From: Alphaproteobacteria bacterium
Lineage (GTDB): Bacteria; Pseudomonadota; Alphaproteobacteria; Caulobacterales; Caulobacteraceae
DNA: 7,480 nucleotides
Assembly: GCA_028869395.1 (NCBI GenBank)
Contig: JAGWSE010000421.1
Span: 1-7,480, forward strand
Direction: 5' to 3'
Shown: piece after piece, positions 1 to 5,421 of the stretch
Layout of the letters: every line of letters starts with the position of its first letter
Position numbering within the stretch: the stretch's first letter is position 1
Program-made: the position numbers and the translations under genes
Notes under the pieces: generated by a model
Seen by the model: the letters and a program-made list of their open reading frames with translations, nothing else
Database searches by the model: none
Told to the model about the DNA's origin: nothing

Positions 1-221
1 AGCCAGGGCTCGATGATGGCCGCGGCTATGTGAGGGGCGTCGAGATCCTCGATGCGCGCCTGGGCTTGTCCCGAGGCGACAAGGTCCGCCTGCCGGGCGA
101 GCCGCGCCCAGTCGCGCTCGCTCAGGCTGGAGATCCAGCGGCGATGGCGGGCGCGACGGCGTTGTTGGCGCTCCTCCGGCGATTGATCGAGGGGACCGTA
201 GAGTTCGTCTCGGGATGGCAT
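1..221 (-). CDS. Unrecognised protein, 5' part only (runs off left edge)
   Basis: An open frame starts at an ATG (complement of 219-221) and stays open to base 1, giving 73 codons with no stop. It begins MPSRDELYGPLDQSPEERQQ, followed by an Arg-rich stretch (RRRARHRRW, about residues 21-29) and a mostly helical, charged segment ending ...AAAIIEPW. I do not recognise the family and see no signal peptide or membrane segment. It lies 110 bp downstream of the ABC permease on the same strand, so it could be the last gene of that operon or have its own promoter. No clear Shine-Dalgarno precedes the ATG. The gap 222-331 holds a perfect 10-bp palindrome CGTTCGAACG (246-255) and nothing else I can name. 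The protein-like composition and absence of stops support a real gene, but the evidence is limited because the 3' end is missing. Confidence 0.55.
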   Translation of the reverse strand, partial: MPSRDELYGPLDQSPEERQQRRRARHRRWISSLSERDWARLARQADLVASGQAQARIEDLDAPHIAAAIIEPW

Positions 222-331
222 CTGGACGATGGAGCTTGCGAGCCGCGTTCGAACGAAAGCAGAACAACGTGGACCTGGCGAGTCCGATCCGCGTCACGGA
301 CCTGGTTATCCACGGCTTGCGAGGACCTCTG

Positions 332-1135
332 TCAGCTCGTCGTCTCGGCGCTGTAGCGGGCGATCAGGCCGGTGCGGATGGCGTAGCGGTAGACAGACCC
401 GAAGAAGACCGAGGCCAGGACGAGGTAGAGGATCGCCAGCCCGGCTCCGACGGCGAGCTCGCCCCAGGGCGGCGCATGGTGGGCCACGACGGCGCGGACC
501 CCGTCGAACACATAGGCGGGCGGGAGCCCTCGCGAGATGGCCTGCATCCAGGGGGGCAGCACGCTGACCGGATAGAAGACCCCCGCGAACGGGGAGAGCA
601 GGGTGGGGATGGGCCAGATCAGCCACTCGGAGGCGGGGCCCAGCCGCAGCACGATCCCGGCGCCCAGGATGCCCAGGGCGACACCGGTGGCGAAGAGCAC
701 CAGCAGGAAGGGTACGAGCGCCCAGCCATAGCTCAGGAAGGAGAGGCCGAAGGCGACGGACGCCAGGACCAGCATGGCCACGAGGGCCATCAGGCTGGTG
801 ACGATGCTGGTCGCGACCAGTCCCGCCAGGTACTCCGACGTGCGGAGCGGGGTCGCGAAGATGTTCAGGAAGTTCCGCGACCAGACGTCCTCGAAGAAGG
901 CGGTGGTGACGCCTTGCATGACGCGGCCCAGGAAGTCCCAGAGCAGCACCGCGCCCAGCAGCGCCGGGACGAAGTTGAAGCCAGAGTGGGCGACGGTGTT
1001 GAGATAGCGGCTGATGAAGCCCCAGAGCACGATGTCGATCGCCACCCAGGCGAACATCGGCACGATCCTCTGGGGGCTGCCGCGCCAGAGGTAGAACTGG
1101 CGAAGGACGATCGCGCCGACCCGGGAGGCTTTCAC
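332..1135 (-). CDS. ABC-2 type transporter permease
   Basis: Membrane subunit (267 aa) of an ABC exporter in the inner membrane. Six hydrophobic segments are visible at about residues 24-45, 55-76, 105-129, 139-164, 172-193 and 226-248. The typical ABC-2 block lies between segments 5 and 6 (GVFYPVSVLPPWMQAISRGL, then PPAYVFDGVRAV, about 185-217), which is characteristic of DrrB/NodJ-like permeases. The start is GTG (complement of 1133-1135), overlapping the ATPase stop in a GTGA arrangement, so the two are translationally coupled and should form a 2+2 complex. Length is normal for the family. The substrate cannot be read from the sequence; drug, lipid or polysaccharide export are all possible. 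It sits downstream of a GntR regulator and its cognate ATPase. Assignment to the family is firm; function beyond export is not. Confidence 0.92.
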   Translation of the reverse strand: MKASRVGAIVLRQFYLWRGSPQRIVPMFAWVAIDIVLWGFISRYLNTVAHSGFNFVPALLGAVLLWDFLGRVMQGVTTAFFEDVWSRNFLNIFATPLRTSEYLAGLVATSIVTSLMALVAMLVLASVAFGLSFLSYGWALVPFLLVLFATGVALGILGAGIVLRLGPASEWLIWPIPTLLSPFAGVFYPVSVLPPWMQAISRGLPPAYVFDGVRAVVAHHAPPWGELAVGAGLAILYLVLASVFFGSVYRYAIRTGLIARYSAETTS

Positions 1136-1950
1136 CGGCGGTCCTCCCGGCGACCCGCTTCCAGGCCCGCTTGTTCCCTGTCCTCGTCTGCCAGGCCCTC
1201 GTCTTCCACGCCCTCGTGGGCCACCTCCACGAAGAGCTCCTCCAGGTTCCTGGCGCCGTGGGCCTGCGGCAGGGTCCTGGGATCGCCCTGCAGCAGGATG
1301 CGCCCGCGGGACAGGAAGAGGATGCGGTCACAGACCGCCTCCACCTCGTACATGTTGTGGCTGGTCCAGAGCACGCCGTGGTCGCCGGCCCTGGCGAAGG
1401 CTTCGATGCGGGCGCGGATGTCCCGCGCGCTCGCGGGATCTATGGAGGCGGTGGGCTCGTCCAGCAGCAGCAGGCGAGGGGAATTGAGCATCGCCTTCGC
1501 GAGCGCCACCCGCGTCTGCTCGCCCGAGGAGAGCACCCCGGACTTGGTCTTGCGGAAGCGGGCGAGCTCGTAGTCCTCGAGCAGCTGGTCGATGCGCCGG
1601 GAAAGGTCCGGCACGCCATAGATCATGCCGAAGATCCTGAGGTTCTGCTCGACCGTGAGATTGCCCGGAAGCGGCGCATAGACGGCGGCGAAGTTGGTGG
1701 CCGAAAGCGCCCGGCTGCGGTTCTCGGCCAGCGGCGCGCCCTCGATGGCGATGCGCCCGGCCGTCGGCTTCAGGACGCCCAGGACCATGTTGATGATGGT
1801 GGTCTTGCCCGCGCCGTTGGGTCCCACCAGGCCCACGATCTCGCCGGGCGAGACCTGGAACGAGACGTCGTACACGGCGGGGCGGGCGCCATAGGACTTG
1901 GTGAGGCGCTCCACCAGGAGGACGGGCGCAGGCGGGGGCGGGGAGGCCAT
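1132..1950 (-). CDS. ABC transporter ATP-binding protein (exporter type)
   Basis: Cytoplasmic nucleotide-binding subunit (272 aa) partnering the downstream permease. Visible motifs: Walker A GPNGAGKTT (43-51), signature LSSGEQTR (140-147), Walker B LLLLDEPTASID (160-171, catalytic Glu165) and switch His198 in TSHNM. The segment that normally carries the Q-loop glutamine reads AAVYAPLPGNLTVEQNL (about 88-104) with no Gln at the expected place; Tyr91 seems to occupy it. I believe some exporter ATPases share a Y-x-LP-x-LTV pattern, so this may be a subfamily trait rather than damage. The C-terminus (about 240-272) is a charged Glu/Arg-rich tail. Start ATG is the complement of 1948-1950; only a weak TAGGG-like ribosome site precedes it. 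It lies 62 bp after the GntR gene on the same strand, probably co-transcribed. Substrate unknown. Confidence 0.93.
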   Translation of the reverse strand: MASPPPPAPVLLVERLTKSYGARPAVYDVSFQVSPGEIVGLVGPNGAGKTTIINMVLGVLKPTAGRIAIEGAPLAENRSRALSATNFAAVYAPLPGNLTVEQNLRIFGMIYGVPDLSRRIDQLLEDYELARFRKTKSGVLSSGEQTRVALAKAMLNSPRLLLLDEPTASIDPASARDIRARIEAFARAGDHGVLWTSHNMYEVEAVCDRILFLSRGRILLQGDPRTLPQAHGARNLEELFVEVAHEGVEDEGLADEDREQAGLEAGRREDRR

Positions 1951-1961
1951 CGGCGGACCCT

Positions 1962-1973
1962 AGGCGGTCGCCT
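1962..1973. repeat. Short dyad in the leader of the ABC ATPase gene
   Basis: AGGCG-GT-CGCCT has perfect 5-bp arms around 2 bp, 12-23 bp upstream of the ATPase start. A second inverted repeat, CGCAGG (1987-1992) and CCTGCG (2003-2008) with a 10-nt loop, lies between it and the GntR stop. No T-run follows either on the minus strand. They may be an operator, an RNA hairpin between cistrons, or chance in GC-rich DNA. Confidence 0.25.
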
Positions 1974-2012
1974 CCGCCGCGTCACCCGCAGGCATGGGAA
2001 CACCTGCGCTCC

Positions 2013-2705
2013 TCAGGGAAAACGGAGGCGGGATGCGGCGGCGTTCGCAGCCGCCACGAGGCCCGGCAGGACCTCGGAGAGGCGCGCCATGCGCCGATTG
2101 AGGGTGGCGCCGAAACCTGGAAGGTCGCCGCATCCGGCGTTCGCCGCCAGGGCTCGGAGCTCCTCGAGTTCGGCCTGTCTTGCCGCGGGTTCCTCCAGGG
2201 CGAGGACGCGCACGGCGCGCGACCGATCCGCCGCAAGCCGCACGAGGCGAGGGAGGATCGCGTCCCCGGAGCTCTCCACGGCGCGCACGAGAAAGCCCGT
2301 TACGGCGTCCGCGCACCGCGCCCCGGCCTGGGGCCGGTCGCCGGCCTCCGCAAAGCCTGCCTCCAGGGCGCCGATGCCTGATTGTCCTGGGCCGCCGCGG
2401 CCGAAGTCGCCGTTCAGGCTGGCCAGCAGGGCGAGCGCCAGCAGGCGCTCCAAGTCATGCTGCTCCTGCACCTCGACAGGCCTTGTGAAGAAGCCCCGGC
2501 CATCCGAACCCAGGATGAAGCCTTCCGCGGCGAGCCGCGTCAGGGCGTCGCGCACCGGGGTCACGCTGATCCGCAGCGCCTGGGCCACGTCGGGCGGGGA
2601 GAGGCGGCGACCGGGGCGCAGCTCGCCGCGGACGGCGAGGGTGCGGATATGTTCGTAGGCCGAGGCGGACTTGCTCAGCAGGCCCGCCGTGATGACGGTG
2701 TCCAT
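2013..2705 (-). CDS. GntR-family transcriptional regulator (FadR/FCD-like)
   Basis: DNA-binding regulator, 230 aa. Residues about 14-75 form a GntR winged helix-turn-helix: AYEHIRTLAVRGELRPGRRL, then SPPDVAQALRISVTPVRDAL and TRLAAEGFI, ending in a wing GRGFFTRPV. The C-terminal part (about 78-230) is helical and matches the FCD ligand domain in pattern (ESSGDAILPRLVRLAADRSR), but has no histidine after His83, so the metal-binding His set of many FCD domains is absent. Start ATG (complement of 2703-2705) is chosen because the domain begins shortly after it; the frame is open much further upstream, but that extension lacks protein character and would overlap the divergent XRE gene. It probably controls itself, the downstream ABC genes, and perhaps the divergent XRE-luxR1 unit. 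Effector unknown. Confidence 0.88.
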   Translation of the reverse strand: MDTVITAGLLSKSASAYEHIRTLAVRGELRPGRRLSPPDVAQALRISVTPVRDALTRLAAEGFILGSDGRGFFTRPVEVQEQHDLERLLALALLASLNGDFGRGGPGQSGIGALEAGFAEAGDRPQAGARCADAVTGFLVRAVESSGDAILPRLVRLAADRSRAVRVLALEEPAARQAELEELRALAANAGCGDLPGFGATLNRRMARLSEVLPGLVAAANAAASRLRFP

Positions 2706-2729
2706 GGCCGCGATCCCGCTTGCCCGTGG

Positions 2730-2758
2730 TTGACAGGACTGTCTCCCATAAGTTGTAT
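2730..2758 (+). promoter_or_regulatory. Candidate sigma70-type promoter for XRE-luxR1
   Basis: A perfect TTGACA (2730-2735) is followed after 17 bp by TTGTAT (2753-2758), which matches the -10 consensus at only three of six positions. The AT-rich patch around 2745-2780 stands out from the GC-rich surroundings. It would give a leader of about 70 nt before the XRE start. On the opposite strand TACAAT (complement of 2770-2775) resembles a -10 for the GntR gene, but I see no good -35 for it. Confidence 0.4.
2732..2743. promoter_or_regulatory. Candidate operator between gntR-type and XRE genes
   Basis: GACAG-GA-CTGTC is an inverted repeat with perfect 5-bp arms, 27 bp upstream of the GntR start codon. 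It overlaps the -35 element of a candidate promoter for the XRE gene. Its position in the divergent gap suggests autoregulation by the GntR protein or binding of the XRE protein. This is inference from symmetry and position only. Confidence 0.35.
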
Positions 2759-2832
2759 CGACGTCAAGAATTGTAGGTTTGCGTGTGCTGGCGAGACGCG
2801 CACGTGGAGCCTGCGCTCGCCGGGAGGACGCC

Positions 2833-3234
2833 ATGTCCGAGCAGGACCGGAAGCCGCATCCGCTGGACGTCGCCGCCGGCCAGCGCATCCGGGAGCGGCG
2901 TCGAAGCCTCGGTCTCAGCCAGCAGCAGCTCGCCCGGTCCGTCGGCGTGACCTTCCAACAGATCCAGAAGTACGAGCTCGGCTCCAACCGCATGGGGGTC
3001 TCGCGGCTGGCGCAGATCGCCTTCGCCCTGTCATGTCGCGTCCAGGACCTGGTGGAAGGCCTCGATGCGGGGAACATCGGCCAGGTCGAGCCGCTCAATC
3101 GCCTGCTGTCCGAGGCGAACGCCCTGGAGCTGCTCGAGACCTACGCCGCCTTGCCCGCACGCTTCCGCGGCGCGCTCCTGCAGCATGCGAAGGCCCTGGC
3201 CGCCGCGTGCGCGCCGCCACAGGAGGCGCCGTGA
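2833..3234 (+). CDS. XRE-family HTH regulator (PraR-like)
   Basis: Cytoplasmic DNA-binding protein, 133 aa. The Cro/C1-type HTH spans about residues 14-76: GQRIRERRRSLGLSQQQLAR, then SVGVTFQQIQKYELGSNRMG and VSRLAQIAFAL. The F-x-Q-I-Q-K-Y-E-x-G-x-N-R-x-G recognition helix is typical of a common alphaproteobacterial family that, as I recall, includes PraR of Rhizobium, a repressor of quorum-sensing genes. A helical C-terminal segment (about 88-125) probably mediates dimerisation. The start is the ATG at 2833, with GGGAGG at 2822-2827 five bases upstream; an in-frame ATG at 2779 has no ribosome site and adds a non-conserved Arg-rich leader. The stop codon shares one base with the luxR1 start, so the two are co-translated. 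This suggests the protein gates luxR1 or the island, which is inference. Confidence 0.9.
   Translation: MSEQDRKPHPLDVAAGQRIRERRRSLGLSQQQLARSVGVTFQQIQKYELGSNRMGVSRLAQIAFALSCRVQDLVEGLDAGNIGQVEPLNRLLSEANALELLETYAALPARFRGALLQHAKALAAACAPPQEAP
3221..3226 (+). promoter_or_regulatory. Ribosome binding site for luxR1 inside the XRE gene
   Basis: AGGAGG lies 7 nt before the ATG at 3234, within the last codons of the XRE gene. It supports ATG 3234; the in-frame GTG at 3231 would be only 4 nt away. The stop and start overlap as TGATG, pointing to translational coupling. Confidence 0.7.
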
Positions 3235-3980
3235 TGCGACGGCGCCGCCTGGAGGGCCTCGTCGCGGGCGTGAGAGCCGCCGCCTCCGCGGCCGAGCTGG
3301 CCTCGTGGATGACCGAGGCGGCGCGCGCGCTCGGTTTCGACTATGTGGCCCTTGTCCGCCATGCCGATCTGCTGGGTGCTGCTGCGCCCCAGGCGGCCCT
3401 CGACCTGGTGGCCTATCCGGACCCCTGGCGCGCGCGACTGGCGGCGCGGCGGGACCTGCGCGATGACCCGGTGCTCGCGGCCTGCCGGCGAACGGCCGCG
3501 CCCTTCCTGTGGTCGGAGCTCGCCCGGCTCGGGCCGCTGTCCACAGCGCAGAGCAAGGTGCTGGCGGAGGCCGCCGAAAGCGGCCTCGGCGAAGGCTTCA
3601 CCGTGCCGGTGGCGGTTCCGGGCGCAGCGGCGGGATCCTGTTCCTACGCCCTGGCCCCGGGACGGCCCGTGCCTCGCGCCGAACTGCCCGCCGCCCACTA
3701 CATCGGCTGCATCGGCTTCGAGGCCGCGCGGCGGATCCTCGCGCCCGAACCTGCGCCGCCGCCCCTGCCGCGACTCTCGAAACGCCAGCTCGAATGCCTC
3801 ACCCTGGCGGCCCAGGGTAAGAGCGACTGGGATATCGCGCGGCTGCTGGGGATCGCCCGCCACACAGTCCATCAGCACATGGAGGCCGCCAAGCGGCGCT
3901 ACGGCGTGGCCACCCGCGCCCAGCTCGTGGTGCGCGCCCTCTTCGCCTGCGAGATCATCTTTCCCGAGGTGCTGGCCTGA
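3234..3980 (+). CDS. LuxR-family quorum-sensing regulator, paralogue 1
   Basis: Signal-binding transcription factor, 248 aa, normal family length. The N-terminal autoinducer-binding domain covers about residues 10-165 and the LuxR HTH about 181-236 (LSKRQLECLTLAAQGKS, then IARLLGIARHTVHQHM). Of the six residues usually conserved in the pocket region (W57, Y61, D70, P71, W85, G113 in TraR numbering), W65, D78, P79, W93 and G121 are present, but the Tyr61 position is Leu69. It is a full-length paralogue of the LuxR at 5422-6192, sharing DDPVL, PF-x-WSEL, TVPV-x-VPG, GSCS, ARRI and RQLECL-x-L. It is co-translated with the XRE gene. Its stop codon abuts a palindrome that looks like a lux box for the next gene. 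No luxI lies directly beside it, so it may share the signal of the downstream LuxI or respond to an exogenous one. Confidence 0.93.
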   Translation: MRRRRLEGLVAGVRAAASAAELASWMTEAARALGFDYVALVRHADLLGAAAPQAALDLVAYPDPWRARLAARRDLRDDPVLAACRRTAAPFLWSELARLGPLSTAQSKVLAEAAESGLGEGFTVPVAVPGAAAGSCSYALAPGRPVPRAELPAAHYIGCIGFEAARRILAPEPAPPPLPRLSKRQLECLTLAAQGKSDWDIARLLGIARHTVHQHMEAAKRRYGVATRAQLVVRALFACEIIFPEVLA

Positions 3981-3996
3981 TCCCCCGATTGGGGGA
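3981..3996. promoter_or_regulatory. Candidate lux box 1 (upstream of 95-aa gene)
   Basis: TCCCCC-GATT-GGGGGA, an inverted repeat with perfect 6-bp arms, begins on the base after the luxR1 stop. It ends 54 nt before the GTG start of the small gene at 4051. Nearly the same motif occupies the same place after luxR2, before luxI. A box centred about 42 bp upstream of transcription start would leave a leader of roughly 20 nt containing the ribosome site. No T-run follows, so it is not a normal intrinsic terminator. Confidence 0.6.
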
Positions 3997-4035
3997 ATGG
4001 CGCGTTTCGCGGCCCTGGGCTCTCATCGGCTCGGT

Positions 4036-4044
4036 GGAGGGAGG
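4036..4044 (+). promoter_or_regulatory. Ribosome binding site deciding a GTG start at 4051
   Basis: GGAGGGAGG lies 6 nt before GTG 4051. The alternative in-frame ATG at 3997 directly abuts the palindrome 3981-3996 and has only the GGGGG arm in front, so GTG 4051 is preferred for the 95-aa gene. Confidence 0.65.
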
Positions 4045-4050
4045 CTGCCC

Positions 4051-4338
4051 GTGAGCTTTCCAGAGAGTGTGCCAGACGGCGTCCAGATTGAAGGTCGCCT
4101 CCTTGACCTGCGCGGCGCCATCGAGGACGCCAGCGGGCGACTGCGCGAAGCCGGCGCCCTGCTTGAGGTGCTCGACGCGGCCGAATGCCTGGAGAGCGGC
4201 CTGCCCGGCCGCCCGGATCCGGGCCGACAGCGCGCGGTCTCGCTTCTGGCTGTGCTGCGGCGGGAGCTGGCCTGCGTGTGCGAGGGCCTCGAGCGCGCGA
4301 TCCTCTCAACGCCCGACGGCCGAGCGCTTCGCAGCTGA
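4051..4338 (+). CDS. Small helical protein of unknown function, putative quorum-sensing target
   Basis: 95 aa from GTG 4051, preceded by a strong GGAGGGAGG. I do not recognise the family. The protein looks all-helical: two amphipathic stretches (about 13-45, IEGRLLDLRGAIEDASGRLR onward, and about 59-86, RQRAVSLLAVLRRELACVCE onward) are joined by a Gly/Pro linker (SGLPGRPDPG). This suggests a helical hairpin or coiled-coil dimer. There are three cysteines, two of them in ACVCE. No signal peptide or membrane helix is visible. The gene lies 54 nt downstream of a lux-box-like palindrome, so it may be induced by LuxR. Small size, helical nature and box resemble the TraM anti-activator of Agrobacterium in concept only; no sequence similarity is claimed. 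Its last 33 bases overlap the 3' end of the convergent LysR gene. Real coding is likely but not certain. Confidence 0.65.
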   Translation: MSFPESVPDGVQIEGRLLDLRGAIEDASGRLREAGALLEVLDAAECLESGLPGRPDPGRQRAVSLLAVLRRELACVCEGLERAILSTPDGRALRS

Positions 4339-5262
4339 GGGCCTGGGCGGGAGAGGCGGCCCGCGAGCGGACGCCCCCTGGCTGGTAGCCTCCAGGACGG
4401 TCTGGCCGGAGGGCCGTGCGCCGGTGACGGCGGCGTCGGCGAGGACGGGATTGCGGTCGTCGCTTCGGTAGACCGCAACAACCCGTCGTCGCGCCTGGCT
4501 GTCCGGAAAGGGCGCGGCGTCGAGGCCTTCCGGCAGGTCGTCCGCCAGGCTCTCGGGCAGGACCAGGACGCCGTCGCCGGCAGCGGCCATCCGTTTCAGC
4601 GTCTCGAGCGAGCAGTCATGGGCTTCAAGGCGCACCCGGGCTTCGCCCAGCGCCGCCAGGTCGGCGCCGAGCTCGGCGGCGTCCGCCCCGGCGCGACACA
4701 GCAGGGTCCGGCCATCCAGGTCGCGCCACGAGGGCGTCCCGGCGAGACCGGTCGCGGCCAGCCAGAGTCGCTCCCACCAGAGCGGCGATGCGGCGAGCCT
4801 TCGGTCCAGCTCGTGCGGCTCGGCCACCCAGGCGCAGTCGAGCTCATGGGCGAGCACCAGGGAGACCAGTTCGGCGCAGCCCGCCTCCCGGAGCCGGGGC
4901 CGAAGCGAGGGGCGTGAGGCCCTGAGCGCCGCCAGCCGGCGCGCGGCTTCGCCGCACGAGAATGACCAGGCGAAACCCAGCCGGAACGGCGTGCTGGCCG
5001 TGGCGGCGCGCGCCTGGGCCACCGCGGCCTCGAGGGCGCGCCCGCAGCGGGACGCCTCCTCCACGAGGATGCGGCCCGCCTCGGTGAGGCGGGCGCCCCC
5101 CGACCAGCGGTCGAACAGGATCACGCCGAGCGCCTCCTCGATGGTCCTCACGCGCCGACTGATGGTCGACTGCTCGGCGCCGAGGCGGCGCGCCGCCTTG
5201 GCGAAGGAGCCCGCCTCGGCCGCCGACACCACAGTCAAAATGTCGGCGGCGAGGAGCTTCAC
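4306..5262 (-). CDS. LysR-family transcriptional regulator
   Basis: DNA-binding regulator, 318 aa. The winged HTH is at about 4-62 (VVSAAEAGSFAKAARRLGAE, QSTISRRVRTIEEALGVILF, then DRWSGGARLTEAG). It is followed by a linker helix and a periplasmic-binding-protein-like effector domain (about 90-290), with the usual late motif GDGVLVLPESLADDLPEGL. The last 30 or so residues (ending PPLPPRPSAAKRSAVGR) are low-complexity and longer than usual for the family; this tail is where the gene overlaps the convergent 95-aa gene. The start is GTG (complement of 5260-5262), with no clear Shine-Dalgarno; it fits the normal distance from start to HTH. It is transcribed divergently from luxR2 with a 159-bp gap rich in inverted repeats, the classic arrangement in which a LysR protein controls its neighbour. 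Effector unknown. Confidence 0.9.
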   Translation of the reverse strand: MKLLAADILTVVSAAEAGSFAKAARRLGAEQSTISRRVRTIEEALGVILFDRWSGGARLTEAGRILVEEASRCGRALEAAVAQARAATASTPFRLGFAWSFSCGEAARRLAALRASRPSLRPRLREAGCAELVSLVLAHELDCAWVAEPHELDRRLAASPLWWERLWLAATGLAGTPSWRDLDGRTLLCRAGADAAELGADLAALGEARVRLEAHDCSLETLKRMAAAGDGVLVLPESLADDLPEGLDAAPFPDSQARRRVVAVYRSDDRNPVLADAAVTGARPSGQTVLEATSQGASARGPPLPPRPSAAKRSAVGR

Positions 5263-5360
5263 GGGACCGGCCGCGCCTCAGTCGCGGCGGCCGCGCCGGG
5301 GGGCGAAGCCCTCCGAGGCGACGTTCCCGGAAAACGGCGAGGGCCGGCGGAGGATTTCGC

Positions 5361-5405
5361 TCATTGGGATTAATGACGGTGGTGTTACACCTGGGCGTTG
5401 TACGC
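5361..5405. promoter_or_regulatory. Cluster of inverted repeats in the LysR-luxR2 divergent gap
   Basis: Three dyads follow one another: TCATT-GGGATT-AATGA (5361-5376), GGTGT-T-ACACC (5381-5391) and GCGT-TGT-ACGC (5395-5405). The last two centres are 14 bp apart. The patch is AT-richer than its surroundings and ends 16 bp before the luxR2 start, so it should hold the luxR2 promoter and LysR operators. I cannot assign -35/-10 hexamers with confidence. No CCCCC/GGGGG lux-box-like motif is present here. Confidence 0.4.
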
Positions 5406-5421
5406 ATGATTCTGGGGCGCC

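Noticed and set aside
215..1573. Long plus-strand open frame opposite the ABC genes
   Set aside because: It is antisense to two clear ABC transporter genes; its translation is Gly/Arg/Glu-rich with no domain, as expected of a shadow frame in GC-rich DNA.
1171..2658. Long plus-strand open frame opposite the ATPase and GntR genes
   Set aside because: Shadow of well-supported minus-strand genes with recognisable motifs; no family features of its own.
2706..3098. N-terminal extension of the GntR protein
   Set aside because: It would overlap the XRE gene on the other strand, and the winged HTH begins just after the ATG at 2705.
2382..3233. N-terminal extension of luxR1 upstream of 3234
   Set aside because: The upstream frame crosses the GntR and XRE genes, and the LuxR domain and AGGAGG ribosome site place the start at 3234.
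3981..3996. Palindrome after luxR1 as a rho-independent terminator
   Set aside because: The GC stem is followed by AATGG with no T-run on either strand, and the same motif with the same downstream spacing occurs before luxI. An operator explains it better, although a role in RNA structure cannot be excluded.
3997..4050. ATG 3997 as start of the small gene
   Set aside because: This start directly abuts the palindrome, has no proper ribosome site, and GTG 4051 has a strong one.
5092..5108. GCGCCCCCCGACCAGCGG-like stretch resembling a lux box half
   Set aside because: It lies inside the LysR coding sequence, lacks the symmetric G5 arm, and is expected by chance in this composition.
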